In this document: positions 14,273-23,964 of the stretch, piece by piece
How the letters are laid out: the number at the start of each line of letters is the position of its first letter
Position numbering within the stretch: the stretch's first letter is position 1
NCBI RefSeq assembly: GCF_036350515.1
Contig: NZ_JAZDUE010000013.1
Coordinates: 1 to 64,000 of the forward strand
Length of the DNA: 64,000 bases
Reading direction: 5' to 3'
DNA from: Gordonia prachuapensis
Lineage (GTDB): Bacteria > Actinomycetota > Actinomycetes > Mycobacteriales > Mycobacteriaceae
Program-made: the position numbers and the translations under genes
Notes under the pieces: generated by a model
The model's database searches: none
Told to the model about the DNA's origin: nothing
The model's input: the letters and a program-made list of their open reading frames with translations, nothing else

Positions 14273-14477
14273 CAGAACCCGTCATCCGGCGTCGCCACAG
14301 ATCGCACCGTTCCCGTGGTCGCGCGCCGTCATCGATGCCACGGATCTGCACTGATCCCAGACATATCTGCAAGCTATCACCTGACAGTGCATAACTGCTG
14401 TTCACAGCCAATTGTGCGACGACCACAGCACAGCGGACCGACAGGACCTTCACAGGGAAACCCTCTAGGCTGGTCCG

Positions 14478-16142
14478 ATGTCACTTGTTCTCGGACCGGT
14501 CCTGCGTCACGTCGACGACACCACGGCGCTGATCTGGGTGCAGACCACGAACGCCGCCGAGGTGGAGGTCCTCGGGTGCAGAGCACGGACCTTCGAGGTG
14601 CACGGCTGCCACTACGCGATCGTCGTGGTGACGGGACTGACCCCCGACTCGACCACGCCGTACGAGGTCAACGTGGACGGTTCGCAGGTGTGGCCGCTCC
14701 CCGACTCGTCGTTCCCCCCGAGCGTGATTCGCACGCGCGGCCCGTTGCGCGCCGAGCGGCACCGTGTCGTGTTCGGTTCCTGCCGCTTCCCCCGTTCCGA
14801 CGATCCCTCGTTGGACGCCAAGCTCGGCGTCGACGCTCTCGATTCCTATGCGGTGCGCCTGGCGCAGCAGCCGGAAGACGAGTGGCCCGATGCGCTGCTT
14901 CTCCTGGGCGATCAGGTCTACGCAGACGAACTCACTCCGCACGCACGCCAGAACCTCGCCGGTCGACGTCGATCCGCCGAGCACCCCGAAGACGAGGTCG
15001 TGAGCTACGACGAGTACGAAAGTCTGTATCGACATGCCTGGGGCGATCCCGAGATCCGTTGGATTCTCTCCACCGTCCCCACGGCGATGATCTTCGACGA
15101 TCACGACATCCGCGACGATTGGAACACCTCAGCGGCATGGCGCGAGGCGATCAATGCCGAACCGTGGTGGCGTGAGCGCATCCGCGCAGGCCTGGTGTCC
15201 TACTGGGTATACCAGCACCTCGGCAACCTCAGCCCCGCAGCGCTCGAAGCCGACCCGGACTTTCAGAAGGTGGTGGCGGGCGGTGGCGACTGCTGGCCTC
15301 AGTTGGTCGAGCTCGCCGACCGCGCCGACTCGGAGGTCGACGGCCGCAAGGGTCTGCGCTTCAGTTTCCGCTGGGACCTCGGGCGCAGCCGCCTGATCAT
15401 GATCGATTCCCGAAACGGACGGGTATTCCCCGATGGGGATCGCAAGATGCTCAGCGACAAGGAGTTCGACTGGTTGGACGAGCAGATGCACGACGCTCTC
15501 GACGGTGTCGACCACCTGTTGCTCGGTTCGTCGCTGCCGTGGCTGCTGCCACCCGTGCTCGGTAACGCCGAAGCCGTCAACGAGATCGCCGCACGACATA
15601 CCGGACGCCGCGGTCGACTGGCGGAAAAGCTCCGCCAGGCCCTCGACCTCGAACACTGGGCGGCTTTCGGGGACTCGTTCACCCGGCTCAGCGCGCTGAT
15701 CCGCGACGTCGCGTCTCATCCATCGGCACCGTCGACCGTCAGTGTCCTGTCGGGCGACGTCCACCACAGTTACGCGGCACGTGTCGACTTCGCGACTCCG
15801 GCGAAATCCGATGTGTACCAATTGGTGTGCTCACCCGTCCACAACCACGTGCCACCATTCATCAAGCCGGCGTTCATCGCGGGATGGTCACCTCTACTCG
15901 GCCGCCTCACCGACCGGTGGGCGCGGCGACGTGGTTCCCCGGACCGTCCGATGTCGTGGACCAAGACCACCGGGCCGCTGTTCGGCAACACGATCGCCAG
16001 ACTCGAGATCGCGGGCGCTGATGCGCGGGCTGTCTTCGAGCAGCCGCGAGACGACGAGCAGCTGACGGTCGTGGCCGACGTCGCTCTCACCGGTCACAGG
16101 GGTTCGGACGTGTCCCCCGCCACGGCGTCGACAAGTTCGTAG
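14478..16142 (+). CDS. PhoD-like alkaline phosphatase family protein
   Basis: A 554-residue metallophosphatase of the PhoD type. An N-terminal beta-sandwich (to about residue 90) precedes the calcineurin-like domain. Metal-site motifs are VFGSCRFPR, LLGDQVYADE, FDDHDIRDDW and, late, LSGDVHHSY. There is no Tat or Sec signal, unlike secreted PhoD enzymes, so it is probably cytosolic and the physiological substrate is open. The gene is followed convergently, 9 bp away, by the AspT-like transporter. Confidence 0.88.
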   Translation: MSLVLGPVLRHVDDTTALIWVQTTNAAEVEVLGCRARTFEVHGCHYAIVVVTGLTPDSTTPYEVNVDGSQVWPLPDSSFPPSVIRTRGPLRAERHRVVFGSCRFPRSDDPSLDAKLGVDALDSYAVRLAQQPEDEWPDALLLLGDQVYADELTPHARQNLAGRRRSAEHPEDEVVSYDEYESLYRHAWGDPEIRWILSTVPTAMIFDDHDIRDDWNTSAAWREAINAEPWWRERIRAGLVSYWVYQHLGNLSPAALEADPDFQKVVAGGGDCWPQLVELADRADSEVDGRKGLRFSFRWDLGRSRLIMIDSRNGRVFPDGDRKMLSDKEFDWLDEQMHDALDGVDHLLLGSSLPWLLPPVLGNAEAVNEIAARHTGRRGRLAEKLRQALDLEHWAAFGDSFTRLSALIRDVASHPSAPSTVSVLSGDVHHSYAARVDFATPAKSDVYQLVCSPVHNHVPPFIKPAFIAGWSPLLGRLTDRWARRRGSPDRPMSWTKTTGPLFGNTIARLEIAGADARAVFEQPRDDEQLTVVADVALTGHRGSDVSPATASTSS

Positions 16143-16151
16143 CCGGCGCGA

Positions 16152-17732
16152 TCAGAAGTAGACGACCATGATCTGCGCAAGGAAGACCTTGATGATCATG
16201 CTGACCGGGAAAAGCACCGCATAGCCGAGGGCGACGCGCTGATCAGGCACCTTCCCCATCGCATAGGCGTACGGCGCCGGATTCAATTGCGAGCCGGTGA
16301 GACCGCCCAGTGCTCGGGCGGTACCGAACTGCAGCAGGGTGCGCAGGGCGAAGACGCATACGAGTGCGTGCGCGGCCGAGATCGCCAGGCCCAGCAGGAC
16401 GAGCTCGAGTCCGTCGTCGCCGAGCGCGGTCACCAGGCCGTCACCTGCCCCGGTACCGACCGCGACCAGAAACACCATGAGCGTGAACTGATTCAACGTG
16501 TTCGTGACGTTGCCCGGCAATGTCCACACGATCGGCCCGGTTCGCCCGAGGGCGCCGAGCACCACACCGGCGATCAGCGGCGCGGTCGCCGTACCGAGAA
16601 CCAGCGTTCCGCCACCCGGCATCGGGATCTCCACGAACGCGAGGAGCAACCCGATGGTGAGGCCGAGGCCGAGACCGATCGGATTGATGTCGCCGGCGGT
16701 ACGTTCGGAGTCTCCGAGGTCCGCGGCGACGTCGGTGAGCCGGTCTCGCGGCGCGGTCACCCGCAACCGATCACCGCTCTGCAGTACCAGATCCGGTGTC
16801 GCGATGAGATCGACGTCGCCGCGCCGCACCCGGCTGACCACCGCGTCGAACCGCTCCTCGAGCCGAAGCTGATGCAACGGCCGCCCGACGTGCGATCGAT
16901 TGGACAGGATGATCCGGCGAAAGTCGATGGCCGAGCGGTCGAGCCAGGCCTCGTCGGCGGTCTGCCGGCCGAGATCGGACACCAGGTGGTCGACGACGTC
17001 CTCCCGGGCAGTCACCGTGAGCAGATCGCCCGCTGCCAGCGGTTCGGCGTCGTGCGCGACGACCGTTCGGCCGTCTCGGGTCAATCGGGAGACGAGTGCG
17101 TCATAGCGCTCAGCGAGCGCGTGCACGGTCAGGTTCGGCTCCCCCACCACCTCCAGGGTGCGGATCACAATCGGCGCGACCTTCTCCCGATCCTCGGCGG
17201 TCGGACGGCGGCGTCCCACGCCGATCAGGTAGGCGCACGCGAGGATCGTCAACAACACGGTGATCGGGTACGCAACGGCGTACCCGATCGCCGGCTCCGG
17301 CGGTATCTCACCGCCACCCGCCAGTTGCTGCTGCACAGCGCCGAGGGCGGCGGTGGCGGTCCCCGCTCCGGCGAAGGCACCGGCGATCGTGCCGATGTCG
17401 AAGCCCAGCGCCTTTCCCAGTCCCAGCGCCGCACCGGCCATCGCGAAGATGGCGACCACCGACACCAGGACCGGTTTCCAGCCGGTACGGATCGCGCTGA
17501 TGAAGGACGGTCCCGCGGCAATTCCCACCATGTAGCAGAACACGCACAGCGACAGATTCGTGACGATCGCCGGCAGTTCGACGTCGGGCTCGATGGCAGA
17601 CAACGCAAGCGCCACGAACAACGCGCCGGCCGGGCCGAATGACACGGGGCCGAGTGGGATTCGACCGACGAGGGCGCCGACGCCGAGACAGAAGAAGAGG
17701 GTGAGCAACGGACTGTCCACGAACCACTGCAT
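16152..17732 (-). CDS. AspT/YidE-type transporter with two RCK_C domains
   Basis: A 526-residue integral membrane protein of the aspartate:alanine antiporter-like family. Two hydrophobic halves of about five helices each (residues 5-165 and 345-525) flank two soluble RCK_C/TrkA-C domains (about 190-345, e.g. LTVHALAERYDALVSRLTR and VGRPLHQLRLEERFDAVVSR). Motifs GAGTATAALGAVQ and GLTGSQLNPAPYAYA are the paired pore signatures. The substrate cannot be assigned; family members move amino acids or dicarboxylates. Confidence 0.88.
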   Translation of the reverse strand: MQWFVDSPLLTLFFCLGVGALVGRIPLGPVSFGPAGALFVALALSAIEPDVELPAIVTNLSLCVFCYMVGIAAGPSFISAIRTGWKPVLVSVVAIFAMAGAALGLGKALGFDIGTIAGAFAGAGTATAALGAVQQQLAGGGEIPPEPAIGYAVAYPITVLLTILACAYLIGVGRRRPTAEDREKVAPIVIRTLEVVGEPNLTVHALAERYDALVSRLTRDGRTVVAHDAEPLAAGDLLTVTAREDVVDHLVSDLGRQTADEAWLDRSAIDFRRIILSNRSHVGRPLHQLRLEERFDAVVSRVRRGDVDLIATPDLVLQSGDRLRVTAPRDRLTDVAADLGDSERTAGDINPIGLGLGLTIGLLLAFVEIPMPGGGTLVLGTATAPLIAGVVLGALGRTGPIVWTLPGNVTNTLNQFTLMVFLVAVGTGAGDGLVTALGDDGLELVLLGLAISAAHALVCVFALRTLLQFGTARALGGLTGSQLNPAPYAYAMGKVPDQRVALGYAVLFPVSMIIKVFLAQIMVVYF

Positions 17733-17853
17733 CGGGTCTCCTGAGTCGGGCAGGTCGCGTCCTGACGCCTGTGACTCTAGCCTCCCGGCGGCGACGGCTG
17801 CAGCGGTTCAGCCGCGGTCGGGACATCGACAGCTTGCGGCTATCACTCAGCGA

Positions 17854-18291
17854 TCAACGCAGTTTGGCGCCGTAGACGTGGGACACATCCAGGACCAGCA
17901 GAACTCGACGGTCAGACACCATCACCTGCCGATATTCGTCCCAGTCCGGATGTTCGCCGGCGCCGCGACGGTAGTACTCGACGAGGGCGTCCACCTCGGC
18001 GCCGTCCGGGTCGTCGCCGGGACCGATCAACGTCGCCGTACCCTCGGCGGTCGCCCAGGTGTACCCGTCGGGACTCGTGAACTCGATGGCGGCGCGGGGA
18101 TCGCGGCGCAGGTTGGCGGTCTTGGCCCTGCCCTCGGTCATCGAGACGTAGATCGTGTCGGCGTCGCGGTCGTAGACGCAGGTGACCGGGGAGAGCTGGG
18201 GCAGGCCACTCTGCTTGATGGTGGCGAGGATTCCGAGTCGTGTGTCGCTGATGAGGGACCGAGGGTCGAAGTCCGGTGATGTCATGACCAT
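17854..18291 (-). CDS. PPOX-class F420-dependent oxidoreductase
   Basis: A 145-residue split-barrel flavin/F420-binding protein. LATIKQSGLPQLSPVTCVYDRDADTIYVS and KTANLRRDPRAAIEF are the standard strand and cofactor-phosphate-binding segments, and HPDWDEYRQVMV is the family's C-terminal stretch. Such proteins reduce or bind F420-linked or heme/flavin substrates in mycolata. It stands alone on the minus strand. Start ATG 18291; ATG 18285 is equally possible. Confidence 0.87.
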   Translation of the reverse strand: MVMTSPDFDPRSLISDTRLGILATIKQSGLPQLSPVTCVYDRDADTIYVSMTEGRAKTANLRRDPRAAIEFTSPDGYTWATAEGTATLIGPGDDPDGAEVDALVEYYRRGAGEHPDWDEYRQVMVSDRRVLLVLDVSHVYGAKLR

Positions 18292-18337
18292 GCCAACTCC
18301 GGACCGCGCCGGCCCATTCCGCGGACCCGCTCCGGTA

Positions 18338-18628
18338 TCAACCCATCAGCGTTCGCGACCCGCTCACGTCGTACTCCTCGACCGCGCCGGCGAGGATCGA
18401 TGTCTGCTGGTCGTCGTCGGGGCCGGATGCGCGAAATGCCTCCACGGCGGACTGGGTCTCCCATCTCTCGTAGATGTTGATGCGATCGGCGTCGAGGAGG
18501 TCGGCGCTGATCGCGAAGTCGAGGCACCCGGGCGCTCGACGAGCGAGTGCCACCACCTGCTCGCATCCGGCGAGGTACGCCTGCCGGCGCCCTGGTTCGA
18601 CGGTGATGTGTCCGGCAACGATGACCAT
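18338..18628 (-). CDS. Antibiotic biosynthesis monooxygenase (ABM) domain protein
   Basis: A 96-residue dimeric alpha/beta-barrel of the ABM/quinol monooxygenase type. It has VIVAGHITVEPGRRQAYL at the start, then APGCLDFAIS, and the signature NIYERWETQSAVEAF. Family members act as small oxygenases on quinols or as heme-degrading enzymes; the substrate is not predictable. It is separated by about 45 bp from the PPOX gene and may be transcribed with it. Confidence 0.87.
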   Translation of the reverse strand: MVIVAGHITVEPGRRQAYLAGCEQVVALARRAPGCLDFAISADLLDADRINIYERWETQSAVEAFRASGPDDDQQTSILAGAVEEYDVSGSRTLMG

Positions 18629-18850
18629 GAGCGTCTCCTGTCGGTCGGGGCGTGCCGGCCCTTGGAACCGGCACTCAGTGATGCTGACCTGCCTGACACC
18701 TCGACATCATCGGTGGCGGCCGAAATCTCGGTGCCGAGTTACGGAAGCGTGGGACCTTCGCCCCGGTTCTCGGCATCGATGGTCCCTGGTGAACGTGCGA
18801 CGACACGCGTTGACTGGAGACAGCAAGGCATCGAGTACGGGAGGTTCACG

Positions 18851-19369
18851 ATGCGCATTCTGGTTGCCACGGCCAGTCGGTACGGCTCAACGCGCGAGGT
18901 CGGCGAGCGCCTGGCGGCGACGCTCGCCGTCGATCTGGAGCGGCAGATGATCGAGGCCGAGATCGACGTGATCGACGTGGTGGACGTCGAAGACATCGCG
19001 TTCTACGACGCCGCGATCATCGGCAGCGCTGTCTACTTCGGCCGGTGGCTACGTCCAGCCCGCGACTTGATCGATCGCGAGCAGCACAACCTGCACGCGC
19101 TTCCGGTCTGGCTGTTCTCGAGCGGTCCGGTCGGAGACATCACGCCGGCCACCGGTTCTGCGATGACCGCACCGTGGGCGCGCGAGCACCGAACGTTCCC
19201 CGGCAAACTCGATCGCTCGACGCTGCGGCGGTCCGAGCGTCTCTTCGCGGCCATGCTGCGCGCGCCCGACGTCGACGACCGCGACTTCGTGGAGATCGAC
19301 GGTTGGGCACACGACATCGCGTCATCTCTCGCCGGGAGTCGACCGGGGCGGTCGCAGATCGTGTCGTGA
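18851..19369 (+). CDS. Flavodoxin-domain protein
   Basis: A 172-residue flavodoxin-fold protein. The FMN phosphate-binding loop is TASRYGSTREVGERL at the N-terminus, and later loops are IIGSAVYFGRWL and LFSSGPVGD. It resembles the HemG-type flavodoxins of actinobacteria. I chose ATG 18851, which directly precedes MRILVATASRYGS with GGAGG 9 bp upstream; the frame is open far upstream but without coding character. Probably a stand-alone electron carrier or oxidoreductase. Confidence 0.85.
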   Translation: MRILVATASRYGSTREVGERLAATLAVDLERQMIEAEIDVIDVVDVEDIAFYDAAIIGSAVYFGRWLRPARDLIDREQHNLHALPVWLFSSGPVGDITPATGSAMTAPWAREHRTFPGKLDRSTLRRSERLFAAMLRAPDVDDRDFVEIDGWAHDIASSLAGSRPGRSQIVS

Positions 19370-19459
19370 TCATCAGCCTCGGACATCGCGGCCTCACCCC
19401 TCAACGCGCCCGCGCACGTTAGGTTTGATGGGCAGAATGTCCGACGGAAGAGTTGCAGC

Positions 19460-21151
19460 GTGGTGGAGCCACACGACTTCGTTCTGATCGCGGCCATCCT
19501 GGCCATCGCCTCGGTCGCGGGTCTCCTGGCGACCAAGCTCCGGCAGCCGATGATCGTCGCGTTCATCGGAGTCGGCATCCTGGTGGGTCCCACCGGAACC
19601 GGTTGGGTGACCACCAACGAGACGATCGAGCTGCTCGCCCGGCTCGGCATCGCGATCCTGCTGTTCCTGGTCGGATTGCGCCTGGACATGAACCTCATCC
19701 GCACCACCGGCCCGGTCGCCCTGATCACCGGCATCGGACAAGTGGTGCTCACCGGCGCGATCAGCTACCTGCTGGCCCTCGCGTTCGGCATGAGTGCCGT
19801 GGCGGCGTTCTACATCGCGTTGGCCCTGACGTTCTCGTCCACGATCATCATCGTCAAACTGCTCTCCGACACCCGCGAGATCGAGCAGCTTCACGGCCGG
19901 ATCGCCGTGGGGTTGCTCATCGTGCAAGACCTCGTCGTGGTGGTCGTGATGATTGCAATCAACGCCTTCGGTCAGGACACCGACGACGCCATGGCCGTCA
20001 GCATCGCCCTGGTGTTGGTGAAAGGTGTCGGACTCCTCGCCGGCATCGCGCTGGTGATGCGCTTCGTCCTGCCCTGGCTGCTACACCAGGTCGCGCGGTC
20101 ACAGGAACTGCTGGTCCTGTTCGGGGTCGCGTACGCGATCGCACTCGCGGCTGTCACCGCGGAACTCGGATTCAGTTCGGAAGTGGGCGCGTTCCTGGCG
20201 GGGGTCTCCCTCGCGGCGACACCGTATCGGGACGCGCTGGGCGCGCGGCTGGTGAGCCTTCGTGATTTCCTGCTGTTGTTCTTTTTCCTCGACCTCGGCG
20301 CCGGCCTCGACTTCGCCGATGCCTCCGGCCACATCGCCGAGGTCGTGGTCTTCTCGCTGTTCGTGCTCGTCGGCAAACCGGTGATCATCATCGCCCTCAT
20401 GGCGCTGCAGCGCTATCCCCAGCAGGTCAACTTCATGACCGGTCTACCGCTGGGACAGATCTCCGAGTTCTCCCTGATCCTGGCCGCCCTCGGACTGGGA
20501 CTCGGTCACATCAGCGACACGACCTCCAGCGTCATCACGGTGGTCGCCCTGATTACCATCGCCGGCTCCACCTATCTCATCTTGTTCTCACATCAGTTGT
20601 ATCGACGTCTCGAACCTTGGCTGAGCGTTTTCGACCGCTCCTCGAGCAGGCGCGGGACCTCCGGCGATCCCGAACTGGAGGTCGACGCCATCCTCTATGG
20701 ACTCGGTCGATTCGGCCGCCACATCGCCGACGAGTTCAGTGCCGCCGGCCATCGGTTGCTCGCGGTCGATTTCGACCCTCATCGGCTCGCCGCCAACACC
20801 CGCCCGGGCGTCACGACGATCTACGGCAGTGCCGCGGATCTCCATTTCCTCGAGACTCTTCCGCTGACGCGGGCACGGTTCATCATCTCGACCATCCCGA
20901 CAATGGACGCGAACTTCGCTCTGCTCCATGCCCTTGCCCACCACGACTACGCGGGCCATGTGGTCATGACCGCCCACCACCCGCACGACGCCGAGGCGCT
21001 GCGAGCCGCGGGTGCCGACATCGTCCTCGAACCGTTCTCGTTGGCCGCCGAAGCGACCACGGAGATACTCGACCACCTCATCACCGACCGATCGGATCGC
21101 ACGGACGACACCGACGACGACCACCCCGGCGGCCCGCCGCCGGGGCCCTGA
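19460..21151 (+). CDS. CPA2-family cation:proton antiporter with TrkA-N domain
   Basis: A 563-residue KefC/YbaL-type antiporter. About a dozen hydrophobic helices cover residues 8-385, including the antiporter signatures FSSTIIIVKLLSD and LGFSSEVGAFLAG. A C-terminal Rossmann domain begins at ILYGLGRFGRHIADEF (GxGxxG, about residue 410), which would bind NAD(H) and gate transport. The acidic tail DRTDDTDDDHPGG is variable. The likely role is potassium or sodium efflux in exchange for protons. Confidence 0.9.
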   Translation: MVEPHDFVLIAAILAIASVAGLLATKLRQPMIVAFIGVGILVGPTGTGWVTTNETIELLARLGIAILLFLVGLRLDMNLIRTTGPVALITGIGQVVLTGAISYLLALAFGMSAVAAFYIALALTFSSTIIIVKLLSDTREIEQLHGRIAVGLLIVQDLVVVVVMIAINAFGQDTDDAMAVSIALVLVKGVGLLAGIALVMRFVLPWLLHQVARSQELLVLFGVAYAIALAAVTAELGFSSEVGAFLAGVSLAATPYRDALGARLVSLRDFLLLFFFLDLGAGLDFADASGHIAEVVVFSLFVLVGKPVIIIALMALQRYPQQVNFMTGLPLGQISEFSLILAALGLGLGHISDTTSSVITVVALITIAGSTYLILFSHQLYRRLEPWLSVFDRSSSRRGTSGDPELEVDAILYGLGRFGRHIADEFSAAGHRLLAVDFDPHRLAANTRPGVTTIYGSAADLHFLETLPLTRARFIISTIPTMDANFALLHALAHHDYAGHVVMTAHHPHDAEALRAAGADIVLEPFSLAAEATTEILDHLITDRSDRTDDTDDDHPGGPPPGP

Positions 21152-21195
21152 ACCACTACGCTCGACGGGAGAGTCTGGACACCCCAAGGAGCGCA

Positions 21196-21525
21196 ATGAC
21201 TGTCAGGATCTCGGACGTCGCCACCGCGGGCGCGGCCGCCGCCATCGCCACGAACGTGGTACCGCACCTCGCGCACGGCATCAGCGGCAAACCCTTTCCG
21301 ACGCCGTTCGCGGACCCGCCGGGTGTCGGCGACTCGTCGCCGGCGTCGAACATCGTGTGGGCGTCGATGAACGCCACGGTGGCGGCTTTGTTGGTCTACA
21401 CAGGCCGGTCGCGACTCCGCGATCCGGCGTGTCTGGTCGTCGCAGCGGTGAGTGCCGCCGGGTCGGCGGTCGCGCTCAGGTCGTATTTCCGGAAGGTGCG
21501 GCCGAACGACCGTTCCGGCGGCTGA
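21196..21525 (+). CDS. Small membrane protein of unknown function
   Basis: A 109-residue protein, not recognised beyond its general type. Two hydrophobic stretches (about residues 8-25 and 52-90) suggest two or three membrane helices. A polar loop with GKPFPTPFADPPGVGDSSPASN lies between them and a basic tail follows. Similar small proteins are common in Gordonia and Rhodococcus. GGAG lies 7 bp upstream of ATG 21196. It lies 44 bp after the antiporter and could be cotranscribed. It is convergent with the thiamine-pyrophosphate enzyme gene. Confidence 0.7.
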   Translation: MTVRISDVATAGAAAAIATNVVPHLAHGISGKPFPTPFADPPGVGDSSPASNIVWASMNATVAALLVYTGRSRLRDPACLVVAAVSAAGSAVALRSYFRKVRPNDRSGG

Positions 21526-21537
21526 CGTCGATCGTCC

Positions 21538-23331
21538 CTACTCGCCCTTGGTGCCCGGAAGGTACTGTTGCACTTTCTGTTTGGCGCCCTGCTTGACGAT
21601 GTCCCAGGAGTCCTCGTCGCCCTTGACGAGCGCGGTGCTGAGCGACTTCGCCTGGTCGAGCGTCGCATGCGGAGGAATGGGAGGGACGCTGGGGTCACAC
21701 CGGATGTCCAGCAGCGTCGGCCGATCCGCCGACAACGCCCGGTCCCACGCGTGACCGAGGTCTGCCGGATCATCGACGTTGATGCCACCCAATCCGATCC
21801 CCCGGGCGAAGGCCGCGTAGTCGACGTCGGGCAGTGTCTGGGAGGCCTCGAACTTCGGCGAGGCGGCCATCGCCCGCTGTTCCCAGGTGACCTGGTTGAG
21901 ATCGTTGTTGTGCAGGACGACGACGATCAGCCGGGGATCGGTCCATTGCCGCCAGTAGTGGGCGACGGTGAGCATCTCGGCCAGTCCGTTCATCTGCATC
22001 GCGCCGTCGCCCTCGAAGGCGATCCCCGGCCGTCCGGGGTGGGCCCATTTGGCGCCGATCACGTATGGGACGGCCGGTCCCATCGTCGCGAGGGTCCCGG
22101 ACAGTGATCCGCGCATATCGCCCCGGAACGTGATGTGACGGGCATACCAGTTGGCCGCACTGCCCGAGTCGGCGGCGATGATCGCGTCCGAAGGTGCACG
22201 GTGAGAGAATTCGTGGAAGATCCGCATCGGGTTGATCGGATCGGCATCCGTCATCGCCTGCCGCTGCGCTGTCGTGTGCCACCGCTCGACCTGCTTTTCC
22301 ACCTTCTCCTGCCACGAGCGGTCCTGCTTTCGCTCCAACTGCGGGATGAGTTGCTGCAGAGTACGTTTGGCGTCACCGACGAGATTGACCTCGTTGGGGT
22401 AGCGCATACCGATCAACTTGCCAGATCGGTCGATCTGCACTCCCCGCGCCTGGCCGAACTCCGGGAGGAACTGCGAGTACGGAAAGTTGGAGCCGATGGT
22501 GAGCAACGTGTCGCAGTCACGCATCAGGTGATAGCTGGCCGTGGTCCCGAGCAGTCCGATCGATCCGGTCACCCAGGGCAGCGTGTCCGACAGGACGTCT
22601 CGACCGAGCAGCGCCTTCGCACAACCGGCGCCGAGCCGGTCGGCGACCTCGGTGAGTTCGTCGGTACAGCCACGCGCGCCTTGGCCGACCAGCATCGCGA
22701 CCTTGTTCCCCTCGTTGAGCACAGCGGCCGCACGTGCGACGGCGTCAGGGGCGGGATCGGTTGTGGCGGTCGCCATTCCGAGACTGGACGGGACATGTTT
22801 GAACTCGTGTTGCGGAGGCGAGTACTCCAGTTCGAAGACATCCGACGGGAAGATCAGAGCCGTCGGTGCACGCTCGGTCATCGCCACCCGGAAAGCCCGG
22901 TCGATCAGGTTGGGGATCTGTTCCGGCACGGTGCACATCTGCACGAAGTCGCTGCACACGTCTTTGAAGAGCGAGAGCATGTCGATCTCTTGCTGGTACG
23001 CCCCGCCCATCGCCGAGCGTTCGGTCTGCCCGACGATGGCCACCACCGGCACGTGGTCGAGTTTGGCGTCGTAGAGCCCGTTGAGCAGGTGGATTCCACC
23101 GGGCCCGCTGGTTGCCGCGCACACACCGACCTGTCCGGAGAACTTGGCGAAGCCGACCGCCTCGAACGCGCTCATCTCCTCGTGCCGCGACTGCACGAAT
23201 TGCGGATCATCGTCGGCGTCCGCCCAGGCGGCCAGCAGCCCGTTGATGCCGTCGCCCGGATATCCGAAGACCTGTCTCGTCCCCCATTCGCGAAGTCGGG
23301 ACAGGACCACGTCGGCGACGGTGTCACTCAT
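21538..23331 (-). CDS. Thiamine-pyrophosphate-requiring enzyme (pyruvate oxidase / acetolactate synthase-like)
   Basis: A 597-residue three-domain TPP enzyme. The N-terminal domain has the catalytic Glu in RHEEMSAFEAV. A central domain (FVMLVGQGARG-like region and the TIGSNFPYSQFLPEF segment) could bind FAD or be structural. The C-terminal domain carries the TPP/Mg site EGDGAMQMNG (about residue 441) ending in NNDLNQVTWEQR. The order and length fit the PoxB-like group that oxidises or decarboxylates pyruvate or oxo acids. No small regulatory acetolactate synthase subunit is nearby, which argues against IlvB. Confidence 0.87.
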   Translation of the reverse strand: MSDTVADVVLSRLREWGTRQVFGYPGDGINGLLAAWADADDDPQFVQSRHEEMSAFEAVGFAKFSGQVGVCAATSGPGGIHLLNGLYDAKLDHVPVVAIVGQTERSAMGGAYQQEIDMLSLFKDVCSDFVQMCTVPEQIPNLIDRAFRVAMTERAPTALIFPSDVFELEYSPPQHEFKHVPSSLGMATATTDPAPDAVARAAAVLNEGNKVAMLVGQGARGCTDELTEVADRLGAGCAKALLGRDVLSDTLPWVTGSIGLLGTTASYHLMRDCDTLLTIGSNFPYSQFLPEFGQARGVQIDRSGKLIGMRYPNEVNLVGDAKRTLQQLIPQLERKQDRSWQEKVEKQVERWHTTAQRQAMTDADPINPMRIFHEFSHRAPSDAIIAADSGSAANWYARHITFRGDMRGSLSGTLATMGPAVPYVIGAKWAHPGRPGIAFEGDGAMQMNGLAEMLTVAHYWRQWTDPRLIVVVLHNNDLNQVTWEQRAMAASPKFEASQTLPDVDYAAFARGIGLGGINVDDPADLGHAWDRALSADRPTLLDIRCDPSVPPIPPHATLDQAKSLSTALVKGDEDSWDIVKQGAKQKVQQYLPGTKGE

Positions 23332-23454
23332 CGAGTCTCCTCAGCAGGTAGCGGCCGGCGAACGACTCGATGAGTACCCACCTCGCCCGACACCGACACC
23401 TCTCGATGGCTCACCGTGCGCGATGTCACCCGCTGGCTACCGACACCTCCGTGA

Positions 23455-23901
23455 TCAGCGACCCTGCGCCGAACCACCCAACTCGGCCAGGTTCTCGATC
23501 GACTGACGCACGTCGGACTCGATGACCCGCGCGACCAGCCGGCCGACCGGCCCGTTGAGCAATCCGCCGCTCAGGGTCGCGTTCAGGTCGAAATGTGAAC
23601 CTGCGCCGTCCTCGCTGACGCGCATGGTGAGGTCGATGCGCACACCGCCCCGGCCCTTTCCGGACAACGAGATCTTCTCCGGCTCCTCGTAGTCGGTGAC
23701 GGTCCAGTGGATGATGTTGCGGAATCCCTTGACCTTGATCAGGGACGAGACCTCCGTGCCCTCGTGGATCTCATCGGGAACCTCACTCTTCCATCCGCCG
23801 AAGATCGTCATCCATTCCGAGAACCGTCCGAGGTCGGAGGCCAGTTTCCACGCCGCGTCCGGCGTCATGTCCGATCGGATACCGACATCGACACCTGCCA
23901 C
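23455..23901 (-). CDS. SRPBCC (START-like) family protein
   Basis: A 148-residue SRPBCC/polyketide-cyclase-fold protein with a hydrophobic binding cavity. The opening VGIRSDMTPDAAWKLASDLGRFSEWM and the later IHWTVTDYEEPEKISLSG are typical. The start is taken as GTG 23901, with GGGAG 6-10 bp upstream; longer readings of the frame run into the divergent ligase gene. The ligand is unknown. It shares a 63 bp intergenic region with the YbdK-like gene. Confidence 0.82.
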   Translation of the reverse strand: MAGVDVGIRSDMTPDAAWKLASDLGRFSEWMTIFGGWKSEVPDEIHEGTEVSSLIKVKGFRNIIHWTVTDYEEPEKISLSGKGRGGVRIDLTMRVSEDGAGSHFDLNATLSGGLLNGPVGRLVARVIESDVRQSIENLAELGGSAQGR

Positions 23902-23964
23902 CGCACACTCCCATCCTCGGCTGAGCGGATCTCCGCGTGTTCTCCCCGACCGTACGATGAGATC

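Noticed and set aside
13832..15175. Long plus-strand open frame across the DUF2332 gene and phoD (447 codons)
   Set aside because: Arg/Pro/His-rich composition without a domain; it overlaps two recognised genes in other frames.
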